Below are positions 60,139 through 64,000 of a stretch of DNA of 64,000 bases, piece after piece. Both the position numbers and the translations under genes were made by a program. Each line of letters begins with the position of its first letter. Position 1 is the first letter of the stretch. Source of the DNA: CAZCPB01 sp044223975 (GTDB lineage Bacteria > Planctomycetota > Phycisphaerae > Phycisphaerales > UBA1924); NCBI GenBank assembly GCA_044223975.1, contig JBGALI010000004.1, positions 62,001-126,000 on the forward strand. The letters run 5' to 3'. The notes beneath the pieces are model-generated. The model saw only the letters and a program-made list of their open reading frames with translations. It had not been told where the DNA came from and ran no database searches.

Positions 60139-60928
60139 GCCCGACGCGCCGGGGCTTGCCTGCCTCTCCTTCGATGTCGAGGAGTTCGACGCCCCGATCG
60201 AACGCGGCCAGCAGATCACCGACGAGCAGCAGTTCGAAACCTCGCGCACAGGTCTCGAGCGCGTCCTCGCCGTCATGGACGCGCGCGGCGCGACCTGCAC
60301 GCTCTTCTGCACGGTGCGCTTCGCCCAGCGCTACCCCGAACTCATCCGCTCCGCCGCGGCACGCCACGAGATCGCCTCGCACGGCTGGGCCCACTCGACG
60401 TTCTCCAACGCCGACCTGCGCCGCTCGCGCGAGGAGCTCGAACGCATCAGCGCCTCGCCCGTCACCGGCTTCCGCATGCCCCGCATGGCGCCCGTCGACA
60501 AGGCCGAGCTCGAGAGCGCCGGCTACCGCTACAACGCCTCCGAGAACCCGATCTGGCTCCCCGGCCGCTACAACAACTTCTTCAAGCCCCGCCTGCCCTA
60601 TCTCACGGGCAACCTCCTGAACATCCCCGCCTCCGCCACGCCGCTGGTGCGCTTCCCGCTCTTCTGGCTTTCGTTCAAGAATTTCCCGCAGTGGCTGTAC
60701 CGCGCCGCCTGCGCCCGCGTCATCGCGGCCGACGGCGCGATGAACACGTACTTCCACCCCTGGGAATTCGCAGACCTTTCGCCCTTCAGCCTACCCGCGT
60801 ACGCCAAGCGCATCGACGGCGAGGCCCTCGCCGCGCGCCTCGACCGATGGCTCGCGTGGGCCGCGCCCCGCGTCACGTTCGCGACCTACGCGCAGCTCGC
60901 CGCGCGCGTGCGAGCGCACATCACCTGA
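60131..60928 (+). CDS. polysaccharide deacetylase (NodB-homology) family protein
   Basis: A 265-residue carbohydrate esterase family 4-like protein. Metal-site signatures are visible: ACLSFDVEEFD (catalytic and metal Asp) and EIASHGWAHS (HxxxH-type metal histidines). GFRMPRM and the C-terminal MNTYFHPWEF complete the fold. The HPWEF ending is typical of deacetylases in exopolysaccharide or archaeosortase/PEP-CTERM-linked gene clusters. No signal peptide is present, so it probably acts in the cytoplasm on a lipid-linked sugar made by the neighbouring glycosyltransferase. Translation is coupled to that gene; the 3' end overlaps the convergent GT87 gene by eight bases. Confidence 0.9.
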   Translation: MTKPDAPGLACLSFDVEEFDAPIERGQQITDEQQFETSRTGLERVLAVMDARGATCTLFCTVRFAQRYPELIRSAAARHEIASHGWAHSTFSNADLRRSREELERISASPVTGFRMPRMAPVDKAELESAGYRYNASENPIWLPGRYNNFFKPRLPYLTGNLLNIPASATPLVRFPLFWLSFKNFPQWLYRAACARVIAADGAMNTYFHPWEFADLSPFSLPAYAKRIDGEALAARLDRWLAWAAPRVTFATYAQLAARVRAHIT

Positions 60929-62315
60929 CCGCCGCGCCCGGCGCTCCGGCACGCACCCCGCCCGGCGTCTCTTCCCCCAGCGCCCGCGCCTGCGCCAGCC
61001 CCGTCCACACCAGCGACGCGAAGTAGACGAGCATGCACACGCCCGGCCCGCCCACCTGCCGCCAGAACCGCACCGCGTCGTCGAAACGGTCACCGCCCGG
61101 AGGCAGGGTGATCGCCAGGAACAGCACCGCCGTCCCCACCGCGAGCGGCACGCGCGACACGCCCCGCGCCGCAAACAGCAGGATCGCTGCCGCGGGCGCG
61201 AACACCACCAGCAGCAGGCTCATGTGCCGCATGTTCGTCTGCGGTCCGAAGCTCAGCACCGCCACCATCAGCCCCACCCACTCGACCGCCACCATCGCGC
61301 GGAATATTGCCGTGCCCTGCCCGCTCTCCCGCGGCCAGAGAATCGCCGGCACGCCGCGCTTCCAATACATCCACAGCAGCACGCCCGCGTACGCCACGCC
61401 GATCCCTGCCGCCGCCGCGAGCGCCACCATCGCCGAGTCGCCGTGCCCGTAGCCCGCGTCGCCCGTCTGCAAGAGCCGCGCCAGCGCGCTGGTGACCGAC
61501 ACGCTGTACGGAGCCGTGATCCCGTCGATGTTCGCCTTGGGCCCCTCGCCCGCGTCCAGCCCGATCAGGCGCGCAAACCCCGCGAACGCCGTCTTCAGGT
61601 AGTGCAGGTTCGTCGCCCACCCCACCAGCACCGCCGGCAGGAGTGCAAACCCCGCGATCCCTGCAGCGAACCACCCCGCCGCCTTCCAGCGCCGCCGCAT
61701 CAGCAGGTACGGCAGCGCCGCGACCGGCAGGTACTTGATGTTGAACGCCAGCCCCAGCGCCAGTCCCGCGAGCCACGGCCGCTTGTCGAGCTGCCACAGC
61801 GCCACCGCGAACATGAGCATGACCAAGACGTTGGTCTGCCACATCTGGTACTCGCCCTTGAGCTTGTCCAAGGCCAGCAGCGTGGCGACCGCCCCCACCA
61901 GCACCACGCACACGAACCTCGCCGGAACCCCCACATTCGCTCCGACCCGCTCCACCACCGTCCGTCCCGCGATCCACGCGGTCAGCAGCCCCAGCACGAG
62001 GTTGACGATCAGGAGCGCCAGCGCCGCCCCGTCGAGGCCCAGGCGCGCAAACGGCGTGTACAGGAACGCCAGGAGCGGGGGGTAGATGTACCCGTTGTGC
62101 CCCGACGTGTACACGTCCTGCCCGTCGAGCATGGCCCGTGCGCCGAAGTAGAAATGCTCAAAGTCCCCCGTCGCCAGCCCGCCCGGCTTCACCGTCCCGA
62201 TCCGCCGGTACGCGTTGACGAAGAACCACGCGTACAGGCCGCCGATTACCGCCAGCGACCCGGCCGTGATCGCACGGTCGGAGGGAACGGCGCGGGTGGT
62301 GAGGAGATCGGGCAT
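60921..62315 (-). CDS. GT87-family membrane glycosyltransferase (DUF2029)
   Basis: A 464-residue integral membrane protein with about ten hydrophobic helices. After the first helix the loop GDFEHFYFGARAMLDGQDVY with YIYPPLLAFLYTPFARL is the catalytic first-loop signature of polyprenyl-phosphate-mannose-dependent GT87 transferases, with the Asp in the expected place. It would use the lipid-linked sugar that a GT2 enzyme such as its convergent neighbour makes, acting on the outer face of the inner membrane. A TAGAGT hexamer eight bases before the ATG and the absence of a ribosome-binding site suggest a leaderless mRNA. Confidence 0.87.
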   Translation of the reverse strand: MPDLLTTRAVPSDRAITAGSLAVIGGLYAWFFVNAYRRIGTVKPGGLATGDFEHFYFGARAMLDGQDVYTSGHNGYIYPPLLAFLYTPFARLGLDGAALALLIVNLVLGLLTAWIAGRTVVERVGANVGVPARFVCVVLVGAVATLLALDKLKGEYQMWQTNVLVMLMFAVALWQLDKRPWLAGLALGLAFNIKYLPVAALPYLLMRRRWKAAGWFAAGIAGFALLPAVLVGWATNLHYLKTAFAGFARLIGLDAGEGPKANIDGITAPYSVSVTSALARLLQTGDAGYGHGDSAMVALAAAAGIGVAYAGVLLWMYWKRGVPAILWPRESGQGTAIFRAMVAVEWVGLMVAVLSFGPQTNMRHMSLLLVVFAPAAAILLFAARGVSRVPLAVGTAVLFLAITLPPGGDRFDDAVRFWRQVGGPGVCMLVYFASLVWTGLAQARALGEETPGGVRAGAPGAAVR

Positions 62316-62323
62316 CAGCGCGA

Positions 62324-62329
62324 ACTCTA
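62324..62329 (-). promoter_or_regulatory. -10 element placed for a leaderless GT87 mRNA
   Basis: Minus-strand TAGAGT, then TCGCGCTG, then the ATG at 62315. No Shine-Dalgarno sequence is present. Confidence 0.4.
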
Positions 62330-62498
62330 GCCGAAGCCTCGCCCCCGCGCCAGCGCCGGTAGATTCTGGCCGCCATGGTCCTCCACTCGCGCGCGATGAA
62401 CCCTTCGCCGCCGCCGCGAGGTCCCCCAGCCGACTTCACGCGGCTTCATGAACGTCGACGATTTCGACGAGTCCCTGCGCCGAGCAGCCGCGCGCTGA

Positions 62499-63269
62499 TC
62501 ACGCGCCGGCCTTCCTCAGCACGCACGAGTGAAACTCCCGCCCCTCTTTCCGGTACTTGCGCTCAAAGTTCGTCCCCACCAGCTCACCCTCCCCGACCCC
62601 CGGCGGCGGCTGAAACGCCAACCGCTCGAAGCGGCGTTCCGGGTGCTGGGTGCCGGGTGCCGCGCCCGCCTTCACTCCGTCACTCCGTCCCTTCGTCACT
62701 CCGTCACTTCCCCCACCACACCACCGCGCAAAGTGCTCCTCCATCCACGCCCAGTACTCCTCGTGGTCCGTCACGATCCGCAGTTCCCCGCGCGGCTCGA
62801 GCACCCGCCACGCCTGCGCCAGAAACCCGTCCTGCACCACCCGCCGCTTGTGGTGCCGCGACTTCGGCCACGGGTCGCTGAAGTAGAGGTGAACCACCCG
62901 CACGATCCCGTCCGGCACGCGCCACCGCAGGAACTCCGCCCCGTCGCCGTGGAGCACGCGCACGTTCGCCAGCCCCGACCGCCGCACCCGGTCCGCGGTG
63001 TACAGGTAGAACTCCCGCGCCCACTCGATGCCCAGGATGTTCGCCTCCGGGTGTGCCGCGCCGTGCTGCAGCAGGAACGACCCCTTCCCCGATCCGATCT
63101 CGATCTCAAACGGGCGCGAGGGCTCAGCGAACCACCGCCGCGGGTCCAGCCGCCCCGCCTCCGGGTCGGTCGTGATCGCGTCCGGGAGCGCGGGAAGCTC
63201 CTGGGCGGAGATTCCCACGCGTCCCGGCGCGTCGTCCAGATCCCGATCGTGTCCAAGTCCAAATGACAT
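62499..63269 (-). CDS. trmB: tRNA (guanine-N7)-methyltransferase TrmB
   Basis: Adds the m7G46 methyl group to tRNAs using S-adenosylmethionine. It has 256 residues. SAM-binding motif I is IEIGSGKGSFLL, the next acidic strand ILGIEWAREF, then VLHGDGAEFL and the family hallmark HLYFSDPWPKSRHHKRR. The C-terminal TNFERKYRKEGREFHSCVLRK fits TrmB. A low-complexity insert (GGGSDGVTKGRSDGVKAG) derived from short tandem DNA repeats interrupts the region before PERRFERLAF. The ATG at 63269 lies five bases after TACGCT with no ribosome-binding site, so it may be leaderless. Confidence 0.93.
   Translation of the reverse strand: MSFGLGHDRDLDDAPGRVGISAQELPALPDAITTDPEAGRLDPRRWFAEPSRPFEIEIGSGKGSFLLQHGAAHPEANILGIEWAREFYLYTADRVRRSGLANVRVLHGDGAEFLRWRVPDGIVRVVHLYFSDPWPKSRHHKRRVVQDGFLAQAWRVLEPRGELRIVTDHEEYWAWMEEHFARWCGGGSDGVTKGRSDGVKAGAAPGTQHPERRFERLAFQPPPGVGEGELVGTNFERKYRKEGREFHSCVLRKAGA
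62641..62709. repeat. short tandem repeats inside trmB
   Basis: GGGTGC(T/C) occurs three times at 62641-62661. CACTCCGT occurs at 62673-62680, 62681-62688 and 62697-62704, with a degenerate copy CCCTTCGT between (62689-62696). All stay in frame with trmB. Confidence 0.8.
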
Positions 63270-63274
63270 GCCCG

Positions 63275-63280
63275 AGCGTA
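63275..63280 (-). promoter_or_regulatory. -10 element placed for a leaderless trmB mRNA
   Basis: Minus-strand TACGCT followed by CGGGC and the ATG at 63269. No Shine-Dalgarno sequence. Confidence 0.35.
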
Positions 63281-63302
63281 GGGACAGCCTCGGGCAAGCG
63301 CC

Positions 63303-63422
63303 CTACGGCCCTGAAAAACCGGACGCTCCCGCCACCGCTAGCGCCAGCCACGCCAGCCCCTTGAGTGTGAAGAACGCGATCCCGGCGATGCCCAGACGTG
63401 CTCCTGTGCGGGCAAACTTCAT
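63303..63422 (-). CDS. 39-residue hydrophobic membrane peptide
   Basis: A small minus-strand gene starting at ATG 63422 with AAAGGAG six bases upstream, one of the best ribosome-binding sites in this part of the window. The product begins MKFARTGARLGIAGIAFF and contains one transmembrane stretch (LGIAGIAFFTLKGLAWLALAVAGA), ending in SGFSGP. It lies 43 bases downstream of the MddA-like gene on the same strand and probably shares its transcript. The function is unknown; it could be an accessory peptide of the methyltransferase. Short hydrophobic frames can arise by chance, so the ribosome-binding site and placement are the main evidence. Confidence 0.6.
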   Translation of the reverse strand: MKFARTGARLGIAGIAFFTLKGLAWLALAVAGASGFSGP

Positions 63423-63465
63423 GGCAAGCTCCTTTCTTCTGCCTCGGAAGCACTTTCACCGAACC

Positions 63466-64000
63466 TCACGCCACCCGCCGCGGCAGCGGCACGATGGCCC
63501 GCACGCTCCGCCGATACTTGAGGTACTCCTCGCCGTGCTCGGCGACCAGGTCGCGCTCCTCGAACCACACCCCCATCGCGATGTACAGGCTCACCATCAC
63601 GCCAAAGAACAGGTGCCCGACGCTCATCACCGGCGTCGCCCAGAACGCCAGCAGGAACCCGAGCATCAACGGGTGCCGCACGAGCCGGTACAGCCCCACC
63701 AGCCGGAATCCCACCGGCCGGTACTCGCGCCCCACCAGCTTGAACCACACCTGCCGCAGCCCGAAGAGGTCAAAGTGGCTCACCATGAACGACGAGGCGA
63801 ACACCGTCGCCCATCCCCCCAGCGACACGCCCCGCAGCACCCACACCCACGCCGGCTGCGTCACCTCCCACACGATCGACGGAAGCGGCCGCCACTGCCA
63901 GAACACCAGCGCCAGCGCCGCGCACGCCGCGAGCACGAACGTGCTCCGCTCCATGCTGGGCGCCAGCCACCGCGTCACCCAGCGCTTGAACCCGGGACGA
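63466..64000 (-). CDS. MddA-like/isoprenylcysteine-type membrane methyltransferase, 5'-truncated
   Basis: The frame runs off the right end of the window, so the start is missing; about 178 codons are visible. The protein has several membrane helices and the C-terminal signature of the ICMT/NnrU-like methyltransferases: RLVRHPLMLGFLLAFWATP, then MGVWFEERDLVAEHGEEYLKYRRSV. The pattern, including SHFDLFGLRQVWFKL and ERSTFVLAACAALALVFWQW, is closest to methanethiol S-methyltransferase (MddA), which makes dimethyl sulfide. The GTG at 63978 is only an internal candidate, since the frame upstream (FKRW) also looks like family sequence. Confidence 0.82.
   Translation of the reverse strand, partial: RPGFKRWVTRWLAPSMERSTFVLAACAALALVFWQWRPLPSIVWEVTQPAWVWVLRGVSLGGWATVFASSFMVSHFDLFGLRQVWFKLVGREYRPVGFRLVGLYRLVRHPLMLGFLLAFWATPVMSVGHLFFGVMVSLYIAMGVWFEERDLVAEHGEEYLKYRRSVRAIVPLPRRVA

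Noticed and set aside
62448..62498. A 16-residue frame (MNVDDFDESLRRAAAR) between GT87 and trmB, with TAGATT upstream
   Set aside because: Too short, no ribosome-binding site at its ATG, and the upstream ATGs are in another frame. It could be a relic of a small gene but cannot be supported.
1..64000. CRISPR arrays, insertion sequences, integrases and attachment sites
   Set aside because: No regularly spaced repeats, no transposase-like protein and no duplicated tRNA end near tRNA-Ser were seen.

Overview
The window is a GC-rich (roughly 70 %) segment of a chromosome that looks planctomycetal, most likely Phycisphaerae-like. That assignment is an inference. It rests on the high GC, the mixture of secreted DUF5703/GH95-like hydrolase, lamin-tail and huge two-partner-secreted proteins, and the divergent type VI secretion (T6SS) components. 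No rRNA or phylogenetic marker was available to confirm it.

Positions 1-48228, all on the + strand, form one T6SS island. In order it carries: a 5'-truncated protein with a TagR/formylglycine-generating-enzyme-like (FGE-like) end; a possible Fha/TagH C-terminal-like protein; TssK, TssL and TssM; a fusion of TagF, a membrane helix, a charged coiled coil and an FGE-like domain; a two-partner secretion pair (TpsB, 679 aa; TpsA, 3615 aa); TssA, TssB, TssC, Hcp, TagJ, TssE, TssF, TssG and ClpV; VgrG, two small tip-associated proteins and a 1691-residue putative effector with a nitrilase-fold C-terminal part; and a secreted lamin-tail protein. Together these encode a contractile tube and sheath, a baseplate, an inner-membrane complex, a sheath-recycling ATPase and post-translational regulators. 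No TssJ lipoprotein and no PAAR protein are visible. The tpsB-tpsA pair lies inside the cluster, and the tpsA stop overlaps the tssA start, so the two-partner system appears to be part of the same machine or at least the same expression unit.

Positions 48235-50945 hold short single genes: a family I inorganic pyrophosphatase, a GNAT acetyltransferase, a DUF4056 lipoprotein and tRNA-Ser(UGA).

Positions 50946-55474 (- strand) are a tightly overlapping four-gene hydroxyproline catabolic operon: 4-hydroxyproline 2-epimerase, two D-hydroxyproline dehydrogenase components (one of them a ferredoxin/FAD/[2Fe-2S] fusion) and the DHDPS-like 1-pyrroline-4-hydroxy-2-carboxylate deaminase.

Positions 55475-64000 hold a palindrome-rich intergenic region, a secreted DUF5703/GH95-like hydrolase with an apparently foreign insert, a VOC protein, a small surface-polysaccharide or glycolipid module (GT2, NodB-type deacetylase, convergent GT87), TrmB, a 39-residue membrane peptide and a truncated MddA-like methyltransferase.

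Two sequence-level themes recur. TAnnnT hexamers that look like -10 elements precede most unit heads. Several of the single genes between 49.5 and 63.3 kb seem to start directly after such a hexamer without a ribosome-binding site, which suggests leaderless mRNAs.
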